Below are positions 41,583 through 50,259 of a stretch of 64,000 bases of DNA, piece after piece. The first letter of the stretch is position 1. Every line of letters begins with the position of its first letter. The stretch is from Thermoflexus sp042408815 (lineage in GTDB: Bacteria > Chloroflexota > Anaerolineae > Thermoflexales > Thermoflexaceae): the NCBI RefSeq assembly GCF_042408815.1, contig NZ_JBHOQR010000002.1, positions 310,001 to 374,000 on the forward strand. The letters run 5' to 3'. Both the position numbers and the translations under genes were made by a program. The notes beneath the pieces are model-generated. The model was given only the letters and a program-made list of their open reading frames with translations, made no database searches and had not been told where the DNA came from.

Positions 41583-42998
41583 ATGGAGGCGTTCCGAATC
41601 GAGCGGGATTCCTTAGGGGAAGTGCGAGTCCCGGCCTATGCCCTCTGGGGAGCTCAGACGCAGCGGGCGATCGAGAACTTCCCGATCAGCGGGATCCGGT
41701 TCCCCCGGGATTTCCTCCGGGCCCTGGGCCTGATCAAGTATTGCGCCGCGAAGGTCAACCGGGATCTAGGCCTTCTGGATGAGCGGCGCGCGAACGCGAT
41801 CATGCAGGCGGCCCGGGAGGTGATCGAAGGGAAACTGGATGATCACTTCCCGCTGGATATCTTCCAGACTGGGTCGGGCACCTCAACGAACATGAACGCA
41901 AACGAGGTGATCGCCAACCGGGCCATCCAGATCCTGGGCGGCGCGATCGGCTCCAGGGAGATCCATCCCAACGACCATGTGAACCTGGGCCAGTCCTCCA
42001 ACGATGTAATCCCGGCGGCCATCCATATCTCCGCCTATCTGGCAGTGCACGAGCGTCTGCTCCCGGCCCTGCGTCATCTCCACGAAGTGCTCCTCGACAA
42101 GGCCCGCGAGTTCGACGATATCGTGAAGACCGGACGCACCCACCTGATGGATGCCATGCCGGTGCGCCTGGGCCAGGAGTTTTCCGGCTATGCCAGCCAG
42201 ATTGAACATGGGATCCGCCGAATCGAGTCGGCGCTGCCGCATCTAACGGAGCTGGCCCTGGGAGGGACGGCGGTGGGCACCGGGATCAATACCCACCCGG
42301 AGTTCGGCCGACGGATCGCGGCGGCCTTAAGCGAGGAGACCGGGTTGCCCTTCCGGGAGGCGGAGAATCACTTCGAAGCCCAGGCAGCCCAGGACGCGGC
42401 GGTGGAGCTGAGCGGCCAGCTGAAGACCGTGGCCGTCTCGCTGTATAAGATCGCCAACGATCTGCGCTGGATGAACTCCGGCCCGCAGGCCGGCCTGGCG
42501 GAGATCCGGCTTCCCGCTTTGCAGCCCGGGTCCTCCATTATGCCGGGCAAGATCAACCCGGTGATCCCTGAGGCGGTGATGATGGTCTGCATGCAGGTGA
42601 TAGGCAACGACGTGGTGATCAACATGGCCGGCGCCTCGGGAAGCTTCGAGCTGAACGTCGCACTGCCGGTGATCGCCCATAACCTCCTCCAGTCCATCCA
42701 TATCCTGGCGAGCGCAGCGACCGTCCTGGCCGATAAGTGTGTCTGCGGCATCGTTCCCAACCGCGAGCACATGGAGACGCTGGTCCACAAGAACGCGATC
42801 CTAGCCACCGCCCTCACACCTTACATCGGCTATGACCGGGCCGCGGAGGTGGTGAAGAAGGCCATGGCCGAGAACCGGACCATCCGCGAGGTGGTCCTGG
42901 AGATGGGCCTTCTGCCCGCGGAGAAACTGGATGAGGTCCTGGATGTGCGGAAAATGACGGAAGGCGGCTTCGTGGCCGGGATGTCCGGGGGTGGATAG
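41583..42998 (+). CDS. fumC: Fumarate hydratase class II
   Basis: An iron-free fumarase of 471 residues that interconverts fumarate and malate in the TCA cycle. Substrate motifs are complete: F-Q-T-G-S-G-T-S-T-N-M-N-A-N-E-V, G-Q-S-S-N-D-V-I-P, T-x-L-x-D-A-M-P and the signature GSSIMPGKINPVIPE. Aspartase shares this fold, but the G-K-I-N-P loop and the neighbouring residues read as fumarase. ATG 41583 has GGAGG upstream. ATG 41571 is a close alternative. The downstream 250 bases hold two perfect hairpins and no gene. Confidence 0.92.
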   Translation: MEAFRIERDSLGEVRVPAYALWGAQTQRAIENFPISGIRFPRDFLRALGLIKYCAAKVNRDLGLLDERRANAIMQAAREVIEGKLDDHFPLDIFQTGSGTSTNMNANEVIANRAIQILGGAIGSREIHPNDHVNLGQSSNDVIPAAIHISAYLAVHERLLPALRHLHEVLLDKAREFDDIVKTGRTHLMDAMPVRLGQEFSGYASQIEHGIRRIESALPHLTELALGGTAVGTGINTHPEFGRRIAAALSEETGLPFREAENHFEAQAAQDAAVELSGQLKTVAVSLYKIANDLRWMNSGPQAGLAEIRLPALQPGSSIMPGKINPVIPEAVMMVCMQVIGNDVVINMAGASGSFELNVALPVIAHNLLQSIHILASAATVLADKCVCGIVPNREHMETLVHKNAILATALTPYIGYDRAAEVVKKAMAENRTIREVVLEMGLLPAEKLDEVLDVRKMTEGGFVAGMSGGG

Positions 42999-43113
42999 CG
43001 CTTGGATAGGGGAAAGCTTTCGCGGATGATGCCGGAGGGCCTCCTCCTTTCCACCCCGGCGAGCATGAGCGGACATCCAGATCGGAAAGGGGGAAAGAGG
43101 GCCAGCGTTCTGG

Positions 43114-43178
43114 ATTGGGGGCTGTCGAAGGCGGCCCCCAATCCTGTTCCATGCCCCACGGCCCGAGGGGCCGTGGGG
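43114..43178. repeat. Two perfect GC hairpins in tandem after fumC
   Basis: The first is ATTGGGGGC (43114-43122) with GCCCCCAAT (43134-43142), a 9-pair stem. The second is CCCCACGGCCC (43154-43164) with GGGCCGTGGGG (43168-43178), an 11-pair stem and 3-base loop. Neither ends in a T-run. They could protect or terminate the fumC message or pause transcription into the methyltransferase gene. Confidence 0.6.
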
Positions 43179-43251
43179 AGGGGAAGTGGTCGCTTGCCTT
43201 CCCGATCAGTGTTCCATCGTGGGGATCTTGTCCTCAGGAGGAAGCTCATCG

Positions 43252-44079
43252 ATGGGGGAGCGTGGTTTACGAGTGATCCGGGAATTCCAGAGCTATTACG
43301 ATGATCTGAATGGCGTGCGGCGGGCAATCGTCCGTCGGATCCCTGTCGCCCCCGGCCAGCGATGGTTAGACATCGGAACGGGGGACGGATGGTTCGCGCT
43401 GGAGATAGAGCGGGTGCTGTCCCCACGGGTGGTGATCGGGATCGACCTGGCAAGGTGTGAGGTCGAGCTGGCCCGTCAGCATGCGTGGGATTCCCACTCC
43501 CGGCTCAGCGCCTTTGTCCAGATGGACGCATATCGTCTGGGGTTTCCAAGCGAAACCTTCGATGGCGTAGGGACCTTCCTGGCTCTCCAGGATATCTGTC
43601 TGGATCTGCTGAGCATGCGCCGCTTGTTTGGGGAGATCAACCGGGTGCTGCGGCCGGGCGGATGGTTTGCCCTGGCAACCACCACGCCGGAGGATGCGGA
43701 GACCCCCTCTCAGAAGCTGGCCCTGGAGATCTATCAATACATCCGGGCTGGCTTTTTCACCAAGGCGGAGATCCAGGAAGCCCTGGAGCGCGTGGGGTTT
43801 GAGGTGGAGCATCTGGAATTTTATCCCACAGGGGTGAATCTGGAGCCGGAGGAGGCGAAGGCGTTCATCCAGTTTGAATGCGACTGGTTGGAACGGGCCT
43901 ATGGATGGCGCAACAAGCCCGACTGGCAGGCGGTTTGGGCCCGTTTTGAGCCGCGCATCCGGGCACTGGGGGGGCTGGAAGTGGATGCCAAGGTGACCTT
44001 CTTCCTGGCCCGTAAAGTGCGGATGGTGAATCCGGTTCCTGAGCGCCTTATGGAGCTCTCCCGGGAGGTCCGTGCGTGA
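43252..44079 (+). CDS. Class I SAM-dependent methyltransferase
   Basis: A 275-residue methyltransferase. The SAM motif I is D-I-G-T-G-D-G-W-F (40-48), with the acidic residue of motif II in G-I-D-L-A and the post-motif L-R-P-G-G-W-F-A-L near 137. The C-terminal half has a non-conserved lid. It has the general look of a lipid- or small-molecule-type enzyme, and the acceptor is unknown. AGGAGG precedes the ATG. Its stop overlaps the start of the glycosyltransferase gene as GTGA, so the two are translated together, which suggests a shared product such as a glycosylated, methylated lipid or glycan. Confidence 0.85.
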   Translation: MGERGLRVIREFQSYYDDLNGVRRAIVRRIPVAPGQRWLDIGTGDGWFALEIERVLSPRVVIGIDLARCEVELARQHAWDSHSRLSAFVQMDAYRLGFPSETFDGVGTFLALQDICLDLLSMRRLFGEINRVLRPGGWFALATTTPEDAETPSQKLALEIYQYIRAGFFTKAEIQEALERVGFEVEHLEFYPTGVNLEPEEAKAFIQFECDWLERAYGWRNKPDWQAVWARFEPRIRALGGLEVDAKVTFFLARKVRMVNPVPERLMELSREVRA

Positions 44080-45386
44080 AGAGCGGTTCCGTTCCTGTGC
44101 GCCGGGTGGCGATGATCAGCGTTCATACATGCCCTCTGGCCACCCTGGGGGGCAAAGACACGGGGGGGATGAACGTTTACGTCCGCGAATTGACTCGGGA
44201 GCTGACCCGCCGGGGCATCGCGGTGGACGTCTTCACCCGATCCCAGAATCCTCATCTCCCCCATATCGTTCATGAGTTGGGGCCCGGAGGACGCGTGATC
44301 CATGTTCCGGCCGGCCCCGAAGCTCCGATCGACAAGCATCAGATCCTCCCCTATCTGCCGGAATTCATTGAATGGGTTCGGCGTTTCGCAGAGCGAGAGG
44401 GCCTGGTCTACGATGTGATCCACAGCCATTACTGGCTCTCGGGCCTGGGGGCGCTGGCCCTGCGACCGATATGGCGGGCCCCCGTGATCCAGATGTTTCA
44501 CACGCTGGGGAAGATGAAGAACCGGGTCGCCCGGCGAGCGGAGGAGCAGGAACCTTCCGCGCGCCTGGAGGCCGAGAGGCGGCTGGTTCGCGAGGCGGAT
44601 CACCTGGTGGCGGCCACACCGCTGGAGAAAGCCCAGCTCTCGTGGCTATACGGCGCCACTCCTTCCCATATCACGGTCATCCCTCCGGGGGTGGACGTTC
44701 AGCGGTTCCGCCCCATCCCCAAGATGGAGGCCCGACGGATCCTGGGATTCCCCCCGGAGCGGCGTTATGTGTTGTTCGTCGGACGGATCGAGCCTCTGAA
44801 AGGCCTGGAAACCTTGATGCGGGCGGTCGCCATCCTGGCTCAGGATTGCCCAACTTGGACCCGGGATTTTGCGGTGGTGGTAATCGGAGGCGATCCAGAT
44901 ACGACGGTGGATGCGGAGATGCAACGCCTGCAGCAGCTCCGGGAGGAGCTGGGGATCACGGATCTGATCGCCTTTCTGGGGGCCAAAGCTCAGGAGACGC
45001 TCCCCTACTACTATAACGCTGCCGATGTGGTGGTCATGCCCTCAGATTACGAATCCTTCGGGCTGGTGGCGCTGGAAGCCATGGCCTGTGGCACGCCAGT
45101 CATCGCTTCCGATGTGGGAGGGCTACTGTATCTGGTCCGCGATGGGGAGACCGGCCTGCGGGTGCCCCGACGACAGCCGATCGCTCTCGCACGGGCACTG
45201 GATCGGCTCCTGCGGGATGAAACGCTGCGGCAACGGTTGGGGGAGAACGCCCGCCGCTGGGCGCAGGGGTTCGCCTGGCCGATCATTACGGATCGCGTTC
45301 TGAATCTCTACGATGAAGTCCTGAAAGCTTATCGGAGCCGCGTCAGGCATCTGGTCTGTTATGGACGCTGGAGCGCGAGGTTGTGA
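44076..45386 (+). CDS. GT4-family glycosyltransferase
   Basis: A 436-residue GT-B retaining glycosyltransferase. The N-terminal domain has D-T-G-G-M-N-V-Y-V-R-E-L-T-R-E-L near 28-43, and the C-terminal domain has V-G-R-I-E-P-x-K-G-L near 229-238 and the E-x7-E motif E-S-F-G-L-V-A-L-E. The N-terminal block is typical of the sucrose-phosphate synthase/MshA-like branch, so the donor could be UDP-glucose or UDP-GlcNAc. It starts with GTG overlapping the methyltransferase stop (GTGA). The C-terminal 20 residues are non-conserved. The exact product is unknown. Confidence 0.9.
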   Translation: MKSGSVPVRRVAMISVHTCPLATLGGKDTGGMNVYVRELTRELTRRGIAVDVFTRSQNPHLPHIVHELGPGGRVIHVPAGPEAPIDKHQILPYLPEFIEWVRRFAEREGLVYDVIHSHYWLSGLGALALRPIWRAPVIQMFHTLGKMKNRVARRAEEQEPSARLEAERRLVREADHLVAATPLEKAQLSWLYGATPSHITVIPPGVDVQRFRPIPKMEARRILGFPPERRYVLFVGRIEPLKGLETLMRAVAILAQDCPTWTRDFAVVVIGGDPDTTVDAEMQRLQQLREELGITDLIAFLGAKAQETLPYYYNAADVVVMPSDYESFGLVALEAMACGTPVIASDVGGLLYLVRDGETGLRVPRRQPIALARALDRLLRDETLRQRLGENARRWAQGFAWPIITDRVLNLYDEVLKAYRSRVRHLVCYGRWSARL

Positions 45387-45445
45387 AAATGCTTGAGCGC
45401 CATTGATTTTCCCCATCTCGATCTCCATGCGTCGGAGGAAGAGGG

Positions 45446-45871
45446 ATGAATCGGGTCGTGCCCCCTGAGGTTCATTGGTTCTATGCGGAAAAGCGCCCCA
45501 GCGCAGGGGCGATCGCGGAGCAGCTCCGCCAAAGCCTTTGGTTTGTGCGTCTGCAGGAGGCATGGATATCTCCGGAGGATCCCACCCGGAAAGACCCGCC
45601 CTTTCGCTATCGAGGCTACTGGCGGGAGCGGACCTTTGAGATCGAGTTCGAGCCTCGGCGCTATGTGATCCTCCGGGCGGCGGAGGATCTCCCCCCCGTT
45701 GTCGAAGCATTGCAACGTTCTCTGGGGGCGGGGCCGGCTTTCTTTTATATGGACGAGGAAAATCGTGTGGTCTATGAATGGCGCTGGGGAGATCGGGAAG
45801 CTCGATGGCGGGAGCTCCAGGGGATCCCCCGTTATCAGCGATTGCGCCGTCTGGACCGTCGGGGTTCATAG
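45446..45871 (+). CDS. Hypothetical protein
   Basis: A 141-residue soluble protein that I do not recognise. It is rich in arginine, glutamate and aromatic residues (W-F-Y-A-E-K-R, Y-R-G-Y-W-R-E-R-T-F-E-I-E-F, V-V-Y-E-W-R-W-G-D-R-E-A-R-W), with alternating patterns suggesting beta strands. No signal peptide or membrane helix is visible. GAGGAAGAGGG precedes ATG 45446. It lies 59 bases after the GT4 gene on the same strand and may belong to that transcript. Confidence 0.65.
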   Translation: MNRVVPPEVHWFYAEKRPSAGAIAEQLRQSLWFVRLQEAWISPEDPTRKDPPFRYRGYWRERTFEIEFEPRRYVILRAAEDLPPVVEALQRSLGAGPAFFYMDEENRVVYEWRWGDREARWRELQGIPRYQRLRRLDRRGS

Positions 45872-45947
45872 GCGTGGGAAACGAAGATCTTCGGGGGCAG
45901 GAGCTGGGTTGGCGCCAGAGGCGCCCATTCATTTCCCCATGGGCTTG

Positions 45948-45973
45948 GGGGCTGGGGCGGCCGCCCCAGCCCC
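45948..45973. repeat. Perfect 26-base GC palindrome between convergent genes
   Basis: GGGGCTGGGGCGG and its exact reverse complement lie back to back (45948-45960 and 45961-45973). With essentially no loop in DNA, the RNA would fold with a small internal loop. It separates the plus-strand hypothetical gene from sdhB and could end transcription from both sides. No T-run is present. Confidence 0.6.
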
Positions 45974-46018
45974 GATGACTTCGAAAACCGGAGGCCTTCA
46001 GCCATGGGCCCCTGATCG

Positions 46019-46732
46019 TTATGCCAGACGCCCGGTGAGGATGGCCAGCTTAACCTCCTCGATCGCCCGGGTGATGTTAATCCCCCGCGGGCATGCCTCC
46101 ACGCAATTGAAGATGGTGCGGCAACGCCAGACCCCGAACCATTCATTAAGGATCCGCAACCGTTCCGCGGCCCCCTGATCCCGGCTGTCGAAGATGAAGC
46201 GGTGGGCCTGAACGATAGCCGCCGGCCCGATGTATTCGCCGTTGGCCCAGAAGGAGGGGCAGGATGTAGTGCACGCCGCGCAGAGGATGCATTTGGTGGT
46301 ATCGTCGTAGCGCTCCCGCTCCTCTGGTGTCTGAAGGCGCTCCCGCTCGGGGGGCGGATCGTTATTGATTAAATAGGGCAGGATCCTCCGATATTTCGCG
46401 AAGAAAGGCTCCATATCCACCACCAGGTCCTTGATCACGGGAAGCCCTGGGAGGGGCTGAACGGTGATCATCCCCCTTCCTTCCTCCATGGCCTCGCGGA
46501 CCAAGATCTTGCATGCCAGGCGGTTGCGTCCGTTGATGCGCATCGCGTCGGAGCCGCAGATGCCATGGGCGCAGGAGCGACGGAGAGTGAGGGTGCCATC
46601 GATATACCACTTGACGTAGTGGAGGGCGTCCAACACCCGATCCACCGGCTCGGCCTCGACTTCGTATTCCCCCCACCATGGCTTGTGGTCCTTTTCCGGG
46701 TTGAACCGCTGGATGCGCAATCGCACTTTCAT
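46019..46732 (-). CDS. sdhB: Succinate dehydrogenase iron-sulfur subunit
   Basis: SdhB of 237 residues carries electrons from SdhA to quinone through three clusters. The [2Fe-2S] ligands are in C-A-H-G-I-C-G-S-D near 52-60 with a later cysteine in R-L-A-C-K. The [4Fe-4S] ligands are in C-I-L-C-A-A-C-T-T-S-C-P, and the [3Fe-4S] group is in C-R-T-I-F-N-C-V-E-A-C-P. ATG 46732 follows GGAGGACACGC. A longer frame to 46831 is unsupported. A 227-base gap without recognisable content separates it from sdhA upstream. Confidence 0.96.
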   Translation of the reverse strand: MKVRLRIQRFNPEKDHKPWWGEYEVEAEPVDRVLDALHYVKWYIDGTLTLRRSCAHGICGSDAMRINGRNRLACKILVREAMEEGRGMITVQPLPGLPVIKDLVVDMEPFFAKYRRILPYLINNDPPPERERLQTPEERERYDDTTKCILCAACTTSCPSFWANGEYIGPAAIVQAHRFIFDSRDQGAAERLRILNEWFGVWRCRTIFNCVEACPRGINITRAIEEVKLAILTGRLA

Positions 46733-46959
46733 AGCGTGTCCTCCGATGCGGGCTGAGCTCGAGCGGATGTCATGGGCATAGGGGCTGTTCTCCCCGCTTT
46801 CGCTGCACGAACTCCCCGATCCATCCGGCATGTTTCACGCACCGCGGAGCGATTTTCCGATCACCGTATTGAGCCGGATAACCCTCTCTCCAGCATCGAG
46901 CAGGCAGCCTGCAGATCCCGCAACCCCTAGGCCAGCCCCGCTCTGAGGGCGGGAGGGCA

Positions 46960-48738
46960 TTAATACTTCCGCTCCTTCGGCGGCCATTTGGTGATGACCA
47001 CAGGCTTGTAAGTGAAAGTCACCCGACCATCCTGGCGCCAGATCAGGGTGTGCTTGAGCCAGTTCTCGTCGTCCCGCTTCGGATAGTCCTCCCGATAGTG
47101 GGCACCCCGGCTCTCCGTGCGGTTCAGGGCGCTGAAGGCCGTCGCCTCCGCTACATCCAGCAGGAAGCCCAGTTCGATGGCCTCCAGCAGATCGGTGTTG
47201 AAGCGGTAGCCCTTGTCGTCAATGCGGATGTGGCGGTAGCGCTCCTGCAGCTCTCGGATCTTTTCGATGGCCGTCTCCAGGCCGCTGGCCTCGCGAAACA
47301 CGCTCACATAGGTCTGCATGGTCTCCTGCAGCTCGTTCCGAAGGAGCGGGACGCGCTCCTCGCCGGTCCCGTTGCGGATGCGCTCCACCATCTCCATCGT
47401 AAAGGCCTCCGGCTCCGGCGGGAGCGGAGCGAGATCCGCCTGCTGACAGTATTCCGCCATGTGGCGGCCCGCCCGCCGGCCGAAGACTACCAGGTCCACC
47501 AGGGAGTTGGTCCCCAGGCGATTGGCCCCATGCACCGACACGCAGGCACACTCGCCGGCAGCGTAGAGGCCAGGGACCGGAGTGTTGCGCTCGTCGCAGA
47601 TCACCCGCCCGTGCACGTCCGTAGGGATTCCGCCCATGGCGTAGTGGGCGGTGGGTTGGATGGGCACCGGCTCCCGCATGGGGTCAATCCCCAGGTAGAC
47701 GCGGACGAACTCGATGATGTCCGGGAGCTTGTGCTCCAAGTATTCCGCCGTAACCTCCCGGCCACCTGGTGCGCTCCGGTAGCGGTTGATGATCTCCGGC
47801 CGCATATCCAGGTAGACGTAGTCCTTCCCGCCGATGCCGCGGCCCTCCCGGATCTCCATGTAAATGGCCCGGGAGATCACATCCCGGCTGGCCAGGTCTT
47901 TCAGCGTGGGGGCGTAGCGCTCCATGAAGCGTTCCCCTTTATCGTTGATGAGCACCGCCCCTTCGCCCCGGGCCGCCTCGCTGAGCAGAATCCCCAGCTT
48001 GTAGATGCCGGTCGGGTGGAACTGAAAGAACTCCATGTCCTCCAGGGGAAGCCCCCGTCGCCACACGATGGCCATGCCATCACCGGTGAGGGAGTGGGCG
48101 TTCGAGGTGACCTTGTAGATCCGCCCGGCGCCGCCCGTGGCGAAAAGCACCGCCTTGCTGTGGAAGACGTGGATGTCCCCGGTGGCGATCTCAATGGCCA
48201 CTACCCCCCGGACCACCCCGTTCTCCAGGATCAGGTCGGTGACGAAGAACTCGTCGAAGAAGCTGACATTGTGCTTGATGCACTGCTGGTAGAGGGTCTG
48301 AAGGATCATGTGGCCGGTGCGGTCAGCGGAGTGGCAGGCCCGCATGACCGGCGCCTCGCCGAAGTTGCGGGTGTGCCCGCCGAACCGGCGCTGGGCGATC
48401 TTGCCATCGGGGGTGCGATCGAAAGGCAGGCCCATATGCTCGAGTTCGATGATCGCCTCAATGGACTCATAGGCCAGGATCTCGGCGGCGTCCTGATCCA
48501 CCAGCCAGTCCCCGCCTTTCACCGTGTCATAGGCATACCATTCCGGCCGGTCCTCCTCCATGTTCCCCAGGGGCGCGGCGATGCCCCCCTGGGCCGTCCC
48601 GGTGTGGGAACGGGTGGGATAAAGTTTGCTGAGGACGGCAGTTTTCACCCGCTTCGAGGCGTAGAGGGCAGCCATGAGGCCGGCGCCCCCTGCGCCCACC
48701 ACCACCGCATCGAACTGATGCCGATGGACATTCATCAT
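46960..48738 (-). CDS. sdhA: Succinate dehydrogenase flavoprotein subunit
   Basis: SdhA of 592 residues oxidises succinate to fumarate. The FAD fold begins with A-V-V-V-G-A-G-G-A-G-L. The histidine that covalently binds FAD lies in R-S-H-T-G-T-A-Q-G-G near 45. Active-site blocks H-P-T-G-I-Y, R-G-E-G-A and the H-Y-A-M-G-G-I stretch are complete, as is E-C-A-C-V-S-V-H-G-A-N-R-L-G-T-N-S. ATG 48738 follows GGGAGGAG. The alternative ATG is the next codon. A longer frame to 48834 lacks a ribosome site. It lies in the run sdhC-sdhD-retropepsin-like-sdhA-sdhB. Confidence 0.97.
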   Translation of the reverse strand: MMNVHRHQFDAVVVGAGGAGLMAALYASKRVKTAVLSKLYPTRSHTGTAQGGIAAPLGNMEEDRPEWYAYDTVKGGDWLVDQDAAEILAYESIEAIIELEHMGLPFDRTPDGKIAQRRFGGHTRNFGEAPVMRACHSADRTGHMILQTLYQQCIKHNVSFFDEFFVTDLILENGVVRGVVAIEIATGDIHVFHSKAVLFATGGAGRIYKVTSNAHSLTGDGMAIVWRRGLPLEDMEFFQFHPTGIYKLGILLSEAARGEGAVLINDKGERFMERYAPTLKDLASRDVISRAIYMEIREGRGIGGKDYVYLDMRPEIINRYRSAPGGREVTAEYLEHKLPDIIEFVRVYLGIDPMREPVPIQPTAHYAMGGIPTDVHGRVICDERNTPVPGLYAAGECACVSVHGANRLGTNSLVDLVVFGRRAGRHMAEYCQQADLAPLPPEPEAFTMEMVERIRNGTGEERVPLLRNELQETMQTYVSVFREASGLETAIEKIRELQERYRHIRIDDKGYRFNTDLLEAIELGFLLDVAEATAFSALNRTESRGAHYREDYPKRDDENWLKHTLIWRQDGRVTFTYKPVVITKWPPKERKY

Positions 48739-48866
48739 AGGACTCCTCCCAATCCTTGCAGGCTGTACGGAAAGCCTCTGCTCCCGGATTCTGATGGTCC
48801 CTCCAGGATATCGGGAAGAACCATCCGAATCCATAGTTTCTATCGAACAAGGCGACGGCCCGAACC

Positions 48867-49220
48867 CTATACCAGCAGCATCCGCATGGGCTGGAGGGTT
48901 CGGGTGAAGGGATTCAACACCAGCCCCAGGATCTCCAGGGTCACAACCCCCAGAACCGCCTCATCGCCTGGTTCACCCAGGATTACCGGAGTATGGCCCT
49001 CCCCCTGGGGAAGGGCAATGTGGCATTCGGAGATGTGGCGCTGAATCGTGGTGCCATCGGCCAGGACAAACGTGGCAGACCGCTTGGGTTTCAGTTCGAT
49101 GGCCTGCCAGATCTCATAGGGAAGCAGGGTGTAGGTCGCTCCGCTGTCGACGAGAAAGCGAACGACCGCCTGTTTCCCAGTTGGGCCCGTCACCGTACCT
49201 TCAATGTAGGTCAATCCCAT
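48867..49220 (-). CDS. Retropepsin-like (clan AA) aspartic protease
   Basis: A 117-residue single-domain protease of the retroviral-type fold. The active-site motif L-V-D-S-G-A-T near 23-29 is followed by Y-T-L-L-P. A hydrophobic psi-loop near the C-terminus, V-L-G-V-V-T-L-E-I-L-G-L, corresponds to the second conserved region. Enzymes of this size act as homodimers. There is no signal peptide or membrane segment. The gene is embedded in the succinate dehydrogenase operon, 13 bases after sdhD and 128 bases before sdhA. Its ribosome site is weak, which suggests low or coupled expression. The function in this setting is unknown. Confidence 0.82.
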   Translation of the reverse strand: MGLTYIEGTVTGPTGKQAVVRFLVDSGATYTLLPYEIWQAIELKPKRSATFVLADGTTIQRHISECHIALPQGEGHTPVILGEPGDEAVLGVVTLEILGLVLNPFTRTLQPMRMLLV

Positions 49221-49233
49221 AAGCCCAGCCCCC

Positions 49234-49659
49234 TTATCCAGGCGGAGGGCATCCCGCGGGCAGCGCGGCGACCCGCACGCCACCGATCAGCGCGATGGTC
49301 CCAATCAGGAGGACCAGAGCCCCCCCAATGAAGGCAGCCCGCTTCAGCGCCTGATTCCAGCCCCGGTGGTGTACATAGTCATCGATCACATAACGTAGGC
49401 CGTTCAGGCCGTGAATGTAGGCCAAGAACAGCAGGAATGCATCATACACGCGCCACCAAAAGAGCACGTTCCACCGGTAATACACGAAGCAGGCATTGAT
49501 GTCATGCACATTGTTGATGATGTGCATGATCGCCAGATGGCCGAAGGCCAGAGGGATCAGCAGCACGCCCGAAACCCGCATGAAAGCCCAGAGCCAGACC
49601 TCCAGGCGGGGACGGATGGCGGGCACGGTGCGTGGAGTGGCTTTCGGAATGGCTGCCAT
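49234..49659 (-). CDS. sdhD: Succinate dehydrogenase membrane anchor subunit (SdhD-like)
   Basis: A 141-residue integral membrane protein with three helices (about 22-45, 62-85, 106-130). Conserved histidines G-H-L-A-I-M-H-I-I-N-N-V near 40-51, in the first helix, are candidate heme b ligands. L-E-V-W-L-W-A-F-M-R-V-S-G marks the start of TM1, and Y-I-H-G-L-N-G-L-R-Y-V-I-D-D-Y the loop after TM2. Together with SdhC it forms the quinone-binding membrane domain. The ribosome site GGGGAGG precedes the ATG. It starts 3 bases after the sdhC stop. Confidence 0.9.
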   Translation of the reverse strand: MAAIPKATPRTVPAIRPRLEVWLWAFMRVSGVLLIPLAFGHLAIMHIINNVHDINACFVYYRWNVLFWWRVYDAFLLFLAYIHGLNGLRYVIDDYVHHRGWNQALKRAAFIGGALVLLIGTIALIGGVRVAALPAGCPPPG

Positions 49660-49662
49660 GGT

Positions 49663-50148
49663 TCACCTCCCCAGGATGCCCTTCTGAAGGATTGTGTTGC
49701 CCATAATGACGAATGCGGGAATATAGAGGGCAAAGAAAGCGATGACCGTCCCCAGGATCAGACGGGCCTGGATCTCCGCCGCCCACAGGTGGGGACGGAA
49801 ATCGCTGATGGCGATGCGCAGCCCGTTGAGACCATGCCAGAGCACGCAGCCCACCAGGATCAGCTCGCCAAGGCCAAAGAGAGGATGCCGATACAGGGCG
49901 AGGGCATGCTCATACCAGGTCGGAGCAAAGTAGACCAGGGAAGTGTCCAGAATGTGGAGGGTGAGGAAGAGAAGGGTCCCCAGCCCCGCCAGCCGGTTGA
50001 CCACCCAGGCCCACTGGTGCATCCGACCGCGATATCGGGGGATCTCCTGGAGCACCACCCGCAACCCAGCCCCGGGGGTCCAGGCCCATTCCAGGGCCCG
50101 CCATCGCTTCCGCGCCTCCTCCGGGCGGATCATCTCTGAACCGATCAT
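49663..50148 (-). CDS. sdhC: Succinate dehydrogenase cytochrome b subunit (SdhC-like)
   Basis: A membrane subunit of about 161 residues with three helices. W-A-W-V-V-N-R-L-A-G-L-G-T-L begins TM1, and L-F-L-T-L-H-I-L-D-T-S-L-V contains a likely heme-ligand histidine. V-L-W-H-G-L-N-G-L-R-I-A-I-S-D matches the equivalent loop of SdhD. The N-terminal 40 residues are a hydrophilic extension. ATG 50148 has AAAGGAG upstream. The frame to 50175 has no better site. It is the first gene of the sdh operon. A TATAAT (plus 50180-50185) lies just upstream on the minus strand. Confidence 0.9.
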   Translation of the reverse strand: MIGSEMIRPEEARKRWRALEWAWTPGAGLRVVLQEIPRYRGRMHQWAWVVNRLAGLGTLLFLTLHILDTSLVYFAPTWYEHALALYRHPLFGLGELILVGCVLWHGLNGLRIAISDFRPHLWAAEIQARLILGTVIAFFALYIPAFVIMGNTILQKGILGR

Positions 50149-50259
50149 GGCCGGCTCCTTTGGGAAGGTTTTCAATTGAATTATAAGATCAACGTGTGGA
50201 GTCGCTCCCCATCGGAGAATGGGCAGGATTCCTGACCGTTCGGATCAATCCCTGGGCAT

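Noticed and set aside
47050..49044. 664-residue plus-strand frame opposite sdhA
   Set aside because: It is antisense to the conserved FAD and active-site blocks of sdhA and resembles no family.
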